A stretch of DNA of 64,000 nucleotides from Streptomyces caelestis (GTDB lineage Bacteria; Actinomycetota; Actinomycetes; Streptomycetales; Streptomycetaceae). The stretch's first letter is position 1. The number at the start of each line of letters is the position of its first letter. The notes under the pieces are model-generated. The model had not been told where the DNA came from. It saw only the letters and a list, made by a program, of their open reading frames with translations, and ran no database searches. Below, piece after piece: positions 43,113 to 52,025 of this stretch. A program made the translations under genes and the position numbers. The stretch spans positions 6,820,001 through 6,884,000 of the forward strand of contig NZ_JACHNE010000001.1 of assembly GCF_014205255.1 (NCBI RefSeq), read 5' to 3'.

Positions 43113-45221
43113 TCACTGCCGCGCGCGGGCCGTGTGCCGGCCGGCGCGTCGGCGGCCCCGGCCGCGTCGCGTCGCCATCGGTACGGCGAGGCTGACGACG
43201 AGGGCCAGCCCGAGGGCGTACGGCCACCAGCCGAAGCCGACGTCCTCGGACGCACCGGCGCTCCGGGGTGCCACGGCGCCGGACGCGGATGCCTCGGGTG
43301 CGGTGGGTGAGGGACTCGGGGCGGTTCCGGCGGTCAGGGCGACGTCGTTCCCGTCTCCGGCCCGGTAGTCGATGCGGTAGGTGGTGTCGCCGAGCTTCAG
43401 ACGGGCGCCTTGCCTCAGCCCCTTGAACGTTCCCGTGATCCTGCCGTCGCCCCTGTGGTCGAGGACGGTGATCTCACGAGCGGGCCGGCCCCGGCCTCCG
43501 AGAGCCGAGACGTCGAGGTCCCCGGCCAGCCGTACCGTCCCCGTCACCCTCAGCGGCTTGCCGCGCAGGACCAGGGTGCCCTTCGAGCTCTGCGTGTAGG
43601 CACCGTTCACCGTGAGGCCGGTCGTCACGGCACCTTCGTTCGTCACCGCTCCCGCGACCGTGCCCTTGCCGGTGAGCGTGGTCGCGACGCGCAGGCCCGC
43701 CGCACCCGCGTCCAGCCGCGCCCCGGCCGCCGTGATCCGTATCGCCTTGCTGCGAGTCACCGTGGCACCTTTTCGCAGGGCCAGGGTGCCCTTGGAGACG
43801 GTGGTCGTCCCGGTGTACGTGACGGCGGGCCCCGTCAGTGTCGTCGTGGCGGCTCCCGACTGGGTGAGCGAGCCGCTGCCGCCGATGCGGGAGAGGGTGA
43901 GAGGCCGGCTCGTGTTGCGCAGGACGAGTGAGCCGTTGTTGACGACCTTGTAGTGGGCGCCCGCCGTGTACAGCCCGCCGTCCCCGCCCCGCTTCCCGCT
44001 GCCCAGCCGGAGCACCGCGCCCTTCTCGACCGTCGTCGAGCCGTCGTAGTACTGGACGGCCGCGAAGGTCACGTCGTTGCCGGGGGTTCCGGCGATGACG
44101 ATGTCGCCGGCGCCGGGGGCCGAGAGGGTGTCGTGGAACCTGCCGCCGCCGATGGGGGCGCCGAGCGTCACCGGGCCGTCGTAGTCGAAGGTGAGGCGGG
44201 AACGGGAGCGGGCGGCCAGGAGGTTGATGTAGACCGTCTCGGCGGTGCCCGGCATGAAGATCCGGTTCGTGGTGCCGTCGCCCCACTGGACGTTCGCGCC
44301 CTTGATGTTGGTGCCGCGCTTGTTGACGTTCTTGCGGGCGGGCGTCCAGTTGAGGGCCGGGTCGCTGAGCGACGGGTCGCTGTCGCCGCCCCGGTCCGAC
44401 CAGCTGTACTGGCCCGTCAGGATCACCTTGCCGCCGGGCCGCGACTGGACGTTGATGTCGCTGCCGTACTCGCGCTGGTAGAAGTCCATGCCCATCGTGA
44501 CGGTCCGGCCGAGCGGCGTGTCGACGGTCCAGGTGCCCTGGTTGAGGACCTTGCGGACGTTCGGGAGCGAGGTCGCGTACTCCGGGCGGCCGGCGTTCAG
44601 CTGCGTGCCGTTGTCGATCACCCCGGAGAAGGAGTGCGTGCCCGACACGTCCCAGGTGCCCCACAGGAACCTCGGCTGGGTGATCAGCCCGGAGCCGCTG
44701 ATGGTGCCCAGGTTGTACGCGCTCCTCAGCGACAGCCGCAGCGTGCCGTCGACCCGGATGTTGTCCTGGTTGAGGCGGAACGCCGGGGTGTTGTACGGGA
44801 AGCGGCCGATCAGTCCCGTCGTACCGCCGTCGCCGTACTGGAGCGTCGCGCCGCGCTCCACCGTGACGGCCGGCGGGTCGGGGTTGGCGACGGTGACGTA
44901 CGGGTGGTTCCCGCCCAGCGTCCGCACCCGCTGCCGCCGCCGGGACTCCGGGAGCGTGAAGTCGCTGTCCTTCGTGAGGACCAGCGTGCCGCTGCCGCGC
45001 ACCGTGAGCGTGCCCTCGCCGCGGAACACGCCGTCGTACGTCGTCGTCCCGCGCGGCACGCTGACGACCGTGTCGCCGCCGAGCGTCACGTCCCGGTCGG
45101 CCAGCACGTCGGCGGTGACGTCCCGCGGACCGGCGGCCCCCGCCGGGGGAGCGGCGAGCAGGGAGGCGACCGCCGCGAGGAAACCGGCGGCCGCTGCTGT
45201 GGTGTGGGTGAGACTGCGCAC
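43113..45221 (-). CDS. Surface protein with autotransporter-type beta-helix repeats and C-terminal membrane anchor
   Basis: 702 aa from GTG 45221; no clear ribosome site. A signal peptide (about 30 residues) precedes a long Gly/Thr/Val-rich beta-helix with repeats such as GGDTVVSVPRGTTTYDGVF, GAATTTLTGPAVTYTGTTTV and KGTLALRKGA, resembling autotransporter-associated beta-strand repeats. An Ala/Ser/Pro linker leads to one membrane span (WWPYALGLALVVSLAVPMA) and an Arg-rich tail, with no LPXTG-type motif. In a Gram-positive cell the protein would hang outside, anchored by the span. It is 63 nt downstream of the expansin gene, likely in the same transcript, so plant-surface attachment is plausible. 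Confidence 0.82.
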   Translation of the reverse strand: MRSLTHTTAAAAGFLAAVASLLAAPPAGAAGPRDVTADVLADRDVTLGGDTVVSVPRGTTTYDGVFRGEGTLTVRGSGTLVLTKDSDFTLPESRRRQRVRTLGGNHPYVTVANPDPPAVTVERGATLQYGDGGTTGLIGRFPYNTPAFRLNQDNIRVDGTLRLSLRSAYNLGTISGSGLITQPRFLWGTWDVSGTHSFSGVIDNGTQLNAGRPEYATSLPNVRKVLNQGTWTVDTPLGRTVTMGMDFYQREYGSDINVQSRPGGKVILTGQYSWSDRGGDSDPSLSDPALNWTPARKNVNKRGTNIKGANVQWGDGTTNRIFMPGTAETVYINLLAARSRSRLTFDYDGPVTLGAPIGGGRFHDTLSAPGAGDIVIAGTPGNDVTFAAVQYYDGSTTVEKGAVLRLGSGKRGGDGGLYTAGAHYKVVNNGSLVLRNTSRPLTLSRIGGSGSLTQSGAATTTLTGPAVTYTGTTTVSKGTLALRKGATVTRSKAIRITAAGARLDAGAAGLRVATTLTGKGTVAGAVTNEGAVTTGLTVNGAYTQSSKGTLVLRGKPLRVTGTVRLAGDLDVSALGGRGRPAREITVLDHRGDGRITGTFKGLRQGARLKLGDTTYRIDYRAGDGNDVALTAGTAPSPSPTAPEASASGAVAPRSAGASEDVGFGWWPYALGLALVVSLAVPMATRRGRGRRRAGRHTARARQ

Positions 45222-45284
45222 GGGAGGGGAGACGCGGGTGGAGGGCGGCCGATAACAGAAAATCGACGGTTGCCGTTCGGCCGC

Positions 45285-46244
45285 TCAGCGCCGGGCGAAC
45301 TGCACACGCGTCGGCTGTACGGCGTCCGGGCGGACCGCGATGCCGTCGACGGTGAGTTGTTCGCCGTAGATGTCGGTGAGCCTCAGGGAGCCGCCGCAGC
45401 CGGTGCCGTCGGGGGAGAGGAAGTAGTTGTACTCGGTACGGGTCAGCCGGGTCCATCCGCTGCCGGTCCTGACCTCCAGCCGGGCCAGCGGGTTGCGGTG
45501 GCCGAGTGCCTGGATGCCGCACCAGTGGCGGCTGGAGCCGGTCTTGTAGCGGATCGAGACGGTGTCGGACGTGCTGGGGCTCAGCAGGCTCCAGGTGATC
45601 GGGATACGGCCGGCGGAGAGGCCCGCGAGCTTGGCGAAGGCCTCTTTGCTGAGGTCGAGCTGGCCGGGGGCGCAGGGCAGTGGGCACTCGTTGGTGATCC
45701 GGACCGTGACGGAGGCGCCGTTCGCGGCGCGGACCAGGATGTGCGCCCCGCATGCCTTGGACGTCTCGTAGTCGGTGTGGTTCATCGCGGCGACCATGAG
45801 GTCGGGGCTCGGGCCGTACAGGCAGGCGCCGTCGCCGTCCTTGGCGTCGTAGTGGGTGGCGACTCCCTGGTAGGCGACCTGGGGCTGGATGCGTCCGGCC
45901 AGCGGTGCCGTGCCGGACGCCGGCCGTGGTGCGGACGGCCGGGCGCCGCTGGGCGAGGGCCGTGCCGACGAGGTGGCCGCGGTCGGCGTCGGGGTCGGGG
46001 ATGCCTTGGACGGCGTCGGCGTCGGCGTCGGCTTCGGTCTGGGCTTCTGTCCCGGTGCCGTGCGCGGGGTACTCGGCTGCTTGCCGGCGGTGGGCTCGGC
46101 AGCGGCTCGCACGGTGTCCGGCTCGCTGCCGGGGCGGAGCGCCATCATCAGGGACAGCAGAACTCCCACCGCTGCCACGGCGACGGCGAGGACGAGGGCC
46201 GTGCGCCGCTTGCGGAGGGGACGGCGGCGGGAATGGGATGCCAC
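45285..46244 (-). CDS. Bacterial expansin-like protein (DPBB plus CBM63-like domain)
   Basis: 319 aa from GTG 46244, with AAGGAC 7 nt upstream. A basic N-terminus and one hydrophobic segment (residues of about 16-36) act as signal or anchor. A Pro/Thr/Ser linker runs to about 115. The double-psi beta-barrel follows (YQGVATHYDAKDGDGACLYG, then QLDLSKEAFAKLA with the conserved Asp). A C-terminal beta-sandwich of about 90 residues is aromatic-rich (ARLEVRTGSGWTRLTRTEYN). Expansins loosen cellulose/pectin networks without hydrolysis and aid plant colonisation. Its place beside cell-wall enzymes supports this. Long linkers of this type suggest wall-tethered display. Confidence 0.9.
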   Translation of the reverse strand: MASHSRRRPLRKRRTALVLAVAVAAVGVLLSLMMALRPGSEPDTVRAAAEPTAGKQPSTPRTAPGQKPRPKPTPTPTPSKASPTPTPTAATSSARPSPSGARPSAPRPASGTAPLAGRIQPQVAYQGVATHYDAKDGDGACLYGPSPDLMVAAMNHTDYETSKACGAHILVRAANGASVTVRITNECPLPCAPGQLDLSKEAFAKLAGLSAGRIPITWSLLSPSTSDTVSIRYKTGSSRHWCGIQALGHRNPLARLEVRTGSGWTRLTRTEYNYFLSPDGTGCGGSLRLTDIYGEQLTVDGIAVRPDAVQPTRVQFARR

Positions 46245-46380
46245 GGGTGGGTCCTTACGTGGTTCAGGATCAGGAGAACGCGTACTTTCGCCGCATCAGT
46301 GGTCGCCGGGGCCCGAAAGGTTGCCGCGCGTGCGGAGGTGGCCCTTCCAGGAGCCGGACGTCTTCGTCCCGTCAGACCCG

Positions 46381-46409
46381 TTGACCTCCAGGTGACACAC
46401 CCTTACCTT
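46381..46409 (+). promoter_or_regulatory. Candidate HrdB-type promoter TTGACC-N17-TACCTT
   Basis: TTGACC at 46381-46386 and TACCTT at 46404-46409 are 17 nt apart, matching the streptomycete TTGAC/TANNNT consensus. The start would fall near 46416, at the first of two direct repeats, 85 nt upstream of the GH43 ATG at 46502. Confidence 0.5.
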
Positions 46410-46415
46410 TTCGGC

Positions 46416-46449
46416 GTTCGTAATGACAGATGGTGTTCGAAATGTCAGA
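46416..46449 (+). promoter_or_regulatory. Two 15-bp direct repeats upstream of GH43 gene
   Basis: GTTCGTAATGACAGA (46416-46430) and GTTCGAAATGTCAGA (46435-46449) agree at 13 of 15 positions with a 19-bp period, just downstream of the candidate promoter. They suit a regulator binding as a tandem dimer. Confidence 0.45.
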
Positions 46450-46501
46450 CGACGTATCAGGCAACGCCGTGTGTCCCCCAGTGAGAGGCAGGCCCCACCG
46501 C

Positions 46502-47590
46502 ATGAGCCGCGATCGCGACCACGCTCTGCCCGAACCCCCCAGCCGCAGACTGCTGCTGAAGGGTGCCGCAGCCGCCGGTGCCCTGGCCGCCGTCCCGGGC
46601 GTGGCCCAGGCCGCCCACCTGGCCAGGCCCCCGAAGCCGGCCCCCTTCGTGAACCCGCTCGTCCGCAACCGGGCCGACCCGCACATCAACCGGCACAAGG
46701 ACGGCTTCTACTACTTCACCGCCACGGCCCCCGAGTACGACCGCATCATCCTGCGCCGCTCCCGGACCCTGAACGGCCTGGGCACGGCGGCCGAGTCCGT
46801 GATCTGGCGTGCCCATCCGACGGGGAACATGGGCGCGCACATCTGGGCGCCCGAACTGCACCGCATCGGCGGCAAGTGGTACATCTACTTCGCCTCGGCG
46901 CCCGCGGAGGACGTGTGGGCGATCCGCATATGGGTGCTGGAGAACGCCCATCCCGACCCCTTCAAGGGCACCTGGGTGGAGAAGGGCCAGGTGAAGACGG
47001 CCTGGGAGACCTTCTCCCTGGACGCCACCACCTTCACCCACCGGGGCAAGCGCTACCTCGCCTGGGCGCAGCACGAGCCCGGAATGGACAACAACACCGG
47101 CATCTTCCTGTCCGAGATGGCGAACCCGTGGACCCTGAAGGGCCCGCAGGTCCGGCTCTCCACCCCCGAGTACGACTGGGAGTGCATCGGCTTCAGGGTC
47201 AACGAGGGCCCGTACGTCCTCAAGCGCAACGGCCGCCTCTTCATGACCTACTCGGCCAGCGCCACCGACTTCAACTACTGCGTGGGCCTGCTGACCGCGG
47301 ACGCCGACAGCCACCTCCTGGACCCCATGAGCTGGACCAAGTCGCCGACGCCGGTCTTCACCAGCAACGACACCACCAAGCAGTACGGCCCCGGCCACAA
47401 CTGCTTCACCGTCGCCGAGGACGGCCGCACCGACGTCCTCGTCTACCACGCCCGCCAGTACAAGGAGATCAACGGCGACCCGCTGAACGACCCCAACCGC
47501 CACACCCGCATCCAGAAGCTCGGCTGGAAGCCGGACGGCACCCCGGACTTCGGCATCCCGGTCGCCGACACCGTCAAGGCGGGTGACTGA
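46502..47590 (+). CDS. Secreted glycoside hydrolase family 43 enzyme
   Basis: 362 aa from ATG 46502. A Tat-like signal (SRRLLLKGAAAAGALAAVPG, cleavage near AQAAH) precedes the GH43 propeller. NPLVRNRADPHINRHKDGFY carries the putative base Asp in the ADPHI motif. NMGAHIWAPELHRIGGKWYI and NEGPYVLKRNGRLFMTYSAS supply the later blades, with the Glu of NEGP as likely acid. The HARQYKEINGDPLNDPNRHT motif near the end is typical of extracellular alpha-L-arabinofuranosidase-type GH43. It is followed after 1 nt by a second GH43 gene, so the two are co-transcribed. Confidence 0.92.
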   Translation: MSRDRDHALPEPPSRRLLLKGAAAAGALAAVPGVAQAAHLARPPKPAPFVNPLVRNRADPHINRHKDGFYYFTATAPEYDRIILRRSRTLNGLGTAAESVIWRAHPTGNMGAHIWAPELHRIGGKWYIYFASAPAEDVWAIRIWVLENAHPDPFKGTWVEKGQVKTAWETFSLDATTFTHRGKRYLAWAQHEPGMDNNTGIFLSEMANPWTLKGPQVRLSTPEYDWECIGFRVNEGPYVLKRNGRLFMTYSASATDFNYCVGLLTADADSHLLDPMSWTKSPTPVFTSNDTTKQYGPGHNCFTVAEDGRTDVLVYHARQYKEINGDPLNDPNRHTRIQKLGWKPDGTPDFGIPVADTVKAGD

Positions 47591-47591
47591 G

Positions 47592-49004
47592 ATGAGACGC
47601 GCGTACGCGGTCCTCCTCGCCCTGTGCCTGGCGCTGGCCGGCGCCCTCGCCACCGCCGGCCCCGCCCAGGCCGCGCCCCAGACCCTCACCAACGGCACTC
47701 AGTTCACCGACACCTCGGGCAACCCCGTGCACGCGCACGGCGGCGGTGTCATCAAGGTCGGCTCGTACTACTACTGGTTCGGCGAGCACCGCAACGCCGA
47801 CAACACCTTCCGGTACGTCGACGCCTACCGCTCGACCGACCTGAAGAACTGGGAGTTCCGCAACCACGTGCTGACCGAGGCCAGCGACCCGGAGCTGGCG
47901 ACCGCCAACATCGAGCGGCCGAAGGTCATGTACAACGCGTCCACCGGCAAGTTCGTGATGTGGATGCACAAGGAGAACGGCACCGACTACAGCGAGGCCC
48001 GCGCCGCCGTCGCCGTCTCCGACACCGTCGACGGCAACTACACCTGGAAGGGCAGCTTCCGCCCGCTCGGCCAGCACATGTCCCGCGACATCACGGTCTT
48101 CGTCGACACCGACGGCGCCGGGTACATGATCTCCGCCGCCCGTGAGAACTACGACCTCCAGATCTACCGCCTCACCGCCGACTACACCGGCATCGCGAGC
48201 CTGGTCGCCAACCCCTGGCCGGGCGGCCACCGCGAGGCCCCCGCGCTGTTCAAGCGGAACGGCGTGTACTTCATGCTGACCTCGGGCGCCACCGGCTGGA
48301 ACCCCAACCAGCAGCAGTACGCCACGGCCACGAACATCGCCGGCCCTTGGTCGGCCATGAAGAACATCGGCGACTCGACGACGTACGGCTCGCAGACCGC
48401 CTACGTCCTTCCGGTACAGGGCAGTTCGGGCACCTCGTACCTGTACATGGGGGACCGCTGGGGCAACTCCTTCGGCGGGACCGTCAACGACTCCCGGTAC
48501 GTCTGGCTGCCGCTGACCTTCTCCAACTCGACCACGATGTCCATGTCCTGGTCGCCGGAGGTCACCATCGACACGGCCGCCGGGACCGTCTCCGGCACGA
48601 GCGCCACCTACAACACCCTCATCGCCCGCCACTCGTCCAAGTGCGCGGACGTGACCAGCCAGTCGCTCCGGGCGGGCGCCCAGCTCAAGCAGTACGACTG
48701 CAACGGCGGCACCAACCAGAAGTACTGGTTCAAGTCCGTCGGCAGCGGCTACTACCAGCTGATGGTGAGGAACAGCTCCCTGTGCGTGCGGGAGAACGCG
48801 AGCACGGTCACGCAGGAGAACTGCAACGCCTCCGCGACGAGCCAGCAGTGGTCGCTGACCACCACCGGCTCGTACGTGAACGTCAAGTCGCGCGCGAGCG
48901 GCGAGTGCCTCGACGTGAACGGCGCGTCCACCGCCAACGGCGCCGCGCTCATCACGTACACGTGCAACGGAGGCACCAACCAGCAGTGGACGCGCGGGAC
49001 ATGA
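47592..49004 (+). CDS. Secreted GH43 enzyme with ricin-type (CBM13) lectin domain
   Basis: 470 aa; ATG one base after the previous stop. Signal peptide of about 27 residues (ALCLALAGALATAGPAQAA). The propeller (HAHGGGVIKVGSYYYWFGEH, ANIERPKVMYN, GHREAPALFKRNGVYFMLTS) resembles galactan-cleaving GH43 members (exo-beta-1,3-galactanase group). Residues of about 340-470 form a beta-trefoil with QxW-type repeats (GGTNQKYWF, ATSQQWSL, GGTNQQWTRG). The lectin probably binds galactan side chains of pectin or arabinogalactan. It ends 15 nt before the convergent lyase gene. Confidence 0.9.
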   Translation: MRRAYAVLLALCLALAGALATAGPAQAAPQTLTNGTQFTDTSGNPVHAHGGGVIKVGSYYYWFGEHRNADNTFRYVDAYRSTDLKNWEFRNHVLTEASDPELATANIERPKVMYNASTGKFVMWMHKENGTDYSEARAAVAVSDTVDGNYTWKGSFRPLGQHMSRDITVFVDTDGAGYMISAARENYDLQIYRLTADYTGIASLVANPWPGGHREAPALFKRNGVYFMLTSGATGWNPNQQQYATATNIAGPWSAMKNIGDSTTYGSQTAYVLPVQGSSGTSYLYMGDRWGNSFGGTVNDSRYVWLPLTFSNSTTMSMSWSPEVTIDTAAGTVSGTSATYNTLIARHSSKCADVTSQSLRAGAQLKQYDCNGGTNQKYWFKSVGSGYYQLMVRNSSLCVRENASTVTQENCNASATSQQWSLTTTGSYVNVKSRASGECLDVNGASTANGAALITYTCNGGTNQQWTRGT

Positions 49005-49019
49005 CGGCCCCGACCGCGC

Positions 49020-50681
49020 CTAGGCCAGCAGGTCGATCGCGTCGATCGCCGTCCCCGCACTGAGGAAACCGGTCGCCCCCGACCCGCTCACCACGTCGAT
49101 CCTGAGCACGTTGTACTGACTCGGGTCCGTCTTCCAGGCGGACGCCGGGACGCCGTACGTGAACGTGTGGTTGTTGCCGCGGTACGAACCGTTGGTCAGC
49201 GACCGGGTGTTCGGCTGGGTGGGCGGGGAGGGGACGGCCGAGGTCCAGGCGTCGTTGACCGTCACCTGCGGGCGGCCGTTGGCGTACGCCGTCGTCACCC
49301 CGATGCGCAGGGTGTGCGCCGCGGCGGCCTGGGCGGCGGTGAGCCTGAAGTACACGAGCAGACCGCTGTTGACGTCCTTCCAGAGGTAGCAGGGGAAGGA
49401 CGCCGTCTCGTTGTCGCCGATCACCACGTTCCCGGTCCAGGACGCGGCCCGGACGTCGGACGGATGCGCGTACGTCATCAGGTCCGCGTTCTTGAACCCG
49501 CCCGGCGTGCCGTTCCAGTCGCCGATCCGCCAGATCGCGCTCGCGTTCGAGGGGTCGTCGGAGGACGGGACCGCGATCGTGTTCAGCGTGGTCGTGCCGC
49601 CCGCCGACACGCTCACCGACGTGGTGTACACCGCCAGCTCGCCCTTGAAGACGGTCAGCGTGTAGGTCCCCGGCAGCACCCCCGCGATGGAGAAGCAGCC
49701 GTCCGAGGAGCGCGCCGGACCCCAGTACTGCGCCGCGGCGTTGGCCAGCCCCACCGTGTACGGGTACGCCGTGTTCCGCCCGGACATCCCGACGCCCGCG
49801 ACCTTGCCCCGGCCGCTCGCCGGCACGTACCCGGGGATGCCGAGCGCGTCGGCCCACGGGGTGGTCAGCGTGCCCGGGAAGAGCGCCGAGGAGGGCGCCC
49901 CGCCGTCCGTGAAGGCGATGACGTACGGGCCCTGCAGGCCGAAGCGCTGGGCCTCGGTCTGGTTCTGGCCGTAGTGGAGGATCTCGTACAGGCCGCCGCC
50001 GTCCGCGCTCTGGTGGCGCAGCAGGGAGCGGTAGAACGGGCCGCCGGAGGCCTTCTCGTGGTTGCTGCGCACCATCCACAGACCGACCCCACCCAAGGAC
50101 CAGCCGATGTAGTCGTAGTCCATGACGCGCCGCTTCGAGAAGTGCTTCGAGCGGGTCTGGCCGTCGGACTTCCGGAACACGTCCGAGGCCTCGATGGCGG
50201 TGGGCGCGTACGTGTACGAGTCGGGCTCGTCGTTGAGGAACGCGCCCTTCTTCACGCGCACGATGTACCGGGTCGCGGAGACGGACGTGTCGGCCTTGTC
50301 CGTCCACAGATAGACGTTGTTCTCGCCGCTGCGGGCCGCGTAGTAGTGCCTCAGCGTGCCGTGCGTGACCGAGACCAGGATCGTCGAGCCGGACTGCCTG
50401 ATGCTCACGGTGGAGGCGCCGAGGCCGGACTCGATGTGCGAGTTCATGCCGCCGTAGCCCTGGTACTCCGTGCCCCGGTAGACCAGGGAGGTCAGGTCGC
50501 CGGTGGACTTGCTCACCTTGAAGACCAGTTGGGCGCCGGTGTCGACCACGTAGTTCGAGCCGTCGTCGGTCCAGCCGAAGCCGGCTGCGTGCGCCGTGCC
50601 GGTGAGGGCCGTGCCGGCGGCGGCGGTGGCGCCGAGGACGAAGGCGCGGCGGCCGACCGGTCTGTTGGCGGATCCGGACAT
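49020..50681 (-). CDS. Secreted rhamnogalacturonan lyase (PL4 type)
   Basis: 553 aa; AAGGAGG precedes ATG 50681. A Tat signal (GRRAFVLGATAAAGTALTG) ends at THAAG. The order of domains is that of PL4: catalytic beta-sandwich from about residue 35 (FGWTDDGSNYVVDTGAQLVF, NSHIESGLG), a Fn3-like domain at about 320-395 (CFSIAGVLPGTYTLTVFKGE) and a CBM-like domain from about 400 (IWRIGDWNGTPGGFKNAD). PL4 enzymes cut the rhamnose-galacturonate backbone of RG-I by beta-elimination. It is divergent from the CE12-like esterase, with operator-like dyads between them. Confidence 0.93.
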   Translation of the reverse strand: MSGSANRPVGRRAFVLGATAAAGTALTGTAHAAGFGWTDDGSNYVVDTGAQLVFKVSKSTGDLTSLVYRGTEYQGYGGMNSHIESGLGASTVSIRQSGSTILVSVTHGTLRHYYAARSGENNVYLWTDKADTSVSATRYIVRVKKGAFLNDEPDSYTYAPTAIEASDVFRKSDGQTRSKHFSKRRVMDYDYIGWSLGGVGLWMVRSNHEKASGGPFYRSLLRHQSADGGGLYEILHYGQNQTEAQRFGLQGPYVIAFTDGGAPSSALFPGTLTTPWADALGIPGYVPASGRGKVAGVGMSGRNTAYPYTVGLANAAAQYWGPARSSDGCFSIAGVLPGTYTLTVFKGELAVYTTSVSVSAGGTTTLNTIAVPSSDDPSNASAIWRIGDWNGTPGGFKNADLMTYAHPSDVRAASWTGNVVIGDNETASFPCYLWKDVNSGLLVYFRLTAAQAAAAHTLRIGVTTAYANGRPQVTVNDAWTSAVPSPPTQPNTRSLTNGSYRGNNHTFTYGVPASAWKTDPSQYNVLRIDVVSGSGATGFLSAGTAIDAIDLLA

Positions 50682-50751
50682 GGGGGACCTCCTTCGGGAG
50701 GTGGTGGGGGGACGGGGCTGCGGGTGTGAGCGAGAGTGACAGTTGAATCGA

Positions 50752-50761
50752 TTTCGCGAAA
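50752..50761. promoter_or_regulatory. Palindrome TTTCGCGAAA
   Basis: Perfect 10-bp palindrome 71 nt upstream of the rhamnogalacturonan lyase start, in the region shared with the divergent esterase. Candidate operator. Confidence 0.45.
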
Positions 50762-50811
50762 GGGCTTTCACGCGCTTGGAAGGGACCTCTCCGGGAAATC
50801 GAGCCGAGGTC

Positions 50812-50834
50812 TAGAAAGCGCTTGCCGCAAGCGG
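50812..50834. promoter_or_regulatory. Composite operator: AGAAAGCGCTT plus perfect 7-1-7 dyad
   Basis: TAGAAAGCGCTT has the same AGAAAGCGCTT core as copy A at 2864. It overlaps a perfect dyad CGCTTGC-C-GCAAGCG (50819-50833). It sits between divergent genes for RG-I lyase and esterase, about 50 nt before the latter. A LacI-type repressor acting on both is a sensible hypothesis. Confidence 0.55.
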
Positions 50835-50879
50835 TACGTTCAGCCGCCAGGCCTTGTCGCCGTGACGGAGGAGCTGCGA

Positions 50880-51923
50880 GTGAGACGTTTCAACATTGCC
50901 GTGCTGGCGGCCGTGACGCTGAGCACCGCCCTGTCCGCCGTACCCGCCCACGCGGGCGAGGCGAGCGCGAGGCCGGGCCTCGCGAACTGCACCGCCGGCG
51001 CCTGCCACTTCGACGTCCCGCCGGGCACGTACGACGTGCGGGTCGTGCTCGGCGGGAAGAGCGCGTCCGCCACGAGCATCAGCGGCGAGACCCGCCGGTC
51101 CCTGCTGCCGGAGACGGCCGCACCGGCGGGCGAGCGCGTCACCCGCAGCTTCACCGTGAACGTCCGCACCCCCGAGGGCGAGCCCACCGGCCCCGACGGA
51201 ACCCCCGGCCTCGACCTGCGGATCGGCGGTTCCGCCCCCGCCCTGGCCGGCATCAAGGTCACCCCCGCCCGGCACGCGCGCCAGATCTTCCTGGTCGGCG
51301 ACTCCACGGTCTGCGACCAGCCCGGCGACCCGTACTCCGGCTGGGGCCAGCAACTGCCCCAGTACCTCCGCCAGGGCGTGTCCGTCGCCAACTACGCCGA
51401 TTCCGGCGAGAGTACGGTCACGTTTCTTGGGAACCCGCGGTTGTGGGCCACCGTACGGCCCCTGATCCGCCCCGGCGACCTGGTCCTCGTCCAGCTCGCC
51501 CACAACGACAAGACCACGGACGAGGCCACCTACCGGGCCAACCTGGAGGCCCTGGTGGCGGGAGTCCGGGAGCGGGGCGGACAGCCGGTCCTTGTCACTC
51601 CCATCGTGCGGCGCTGGTTCAACACCGACGGCACGCTGAACAACGGAACCGCGCTCCTGGTCAACGGCCTGGGCGTCGACCACCCGGCGGTCACACGCTC
51701 CGTCGCGGCCGAGCGGGACGTCCCGCTGATCGACCTCACGGCGAAGACGAAGGCACTCGTCGAGTCCCTGGGCGTGGAGGGTTCCAAGGCCTTGTACCTC
51801 TCCAACGAGGCGCGGGACAACACGCACACCTCCGTGCGCGGTGCCACGGCCTACGCGGGCCTGGTCCGCGACGAACTCGTCACCCGGCATCTGGTGCCGA
51901 AGGGCAAGGTGCGGGTGGGATGA
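50880..51923 (+). CDS. Secreted SGNH esterase, rhamnogalacturonan acetylesterase-like (CE12)
   Basis: 347 aa from GTG 50880, with CGGAGG 8 nt upstream. Signal peptide of about 25 residues. An N-terminal beta domain (residues of about 30-130) precedes the SGNH fold: FLVGDSTVCDQP holds the nucleophile S142, NYADSGESTVTF the Gly block, and QLAHNDKT the Asn. DNTHTSVRGA near the C-terminus holds the catalytic His. This block spacing is that of CE12 rhamnogalacturonan acetylesterases, which remove acetyl groups so that RG lyases can act. The divergent PL4 gene supports the call. Confidence 0.92.
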   Translation: MRRFNIAVLAAVTLSTALSAVPAHAGEASARPGLANCTAGACHFDVPPGTYDVRVVLGGKSASATSISGETRRSLLPETAAPAGERVTRSFTVNVRTPEGEPTGPDGTPGLDLRIGGSAPALAGIKVTPARHARQIFLVGDSTVCDQPGDPYSGWGQQLPQYLRQGVSVANYADSGESTVTFLGNPRLWATVRPLIRPGDLVLVQLAHNDKTTDEATYRANLEALVAGVRERGGQPVLVTPIVRRWFNTDGTLNNGTALLVNGLGVDHPAVTRSVAAERDVPLIDLTAKTKALVESLGVEGSKALYLSNEARDNTHTSVRGATAYAGLVRDELVTRHLVPKGKVRVG

Positions 51924-52025
51924 CCCCTGGGGCGCCCCGACCGGAACCGGGGCGCTCCAGGTTCCACCTGTTCCGGCCGTTCCAGGCGTCTTGGCCACGA
52001 AGCCTTTGAGTACGAAAGAGATCCG

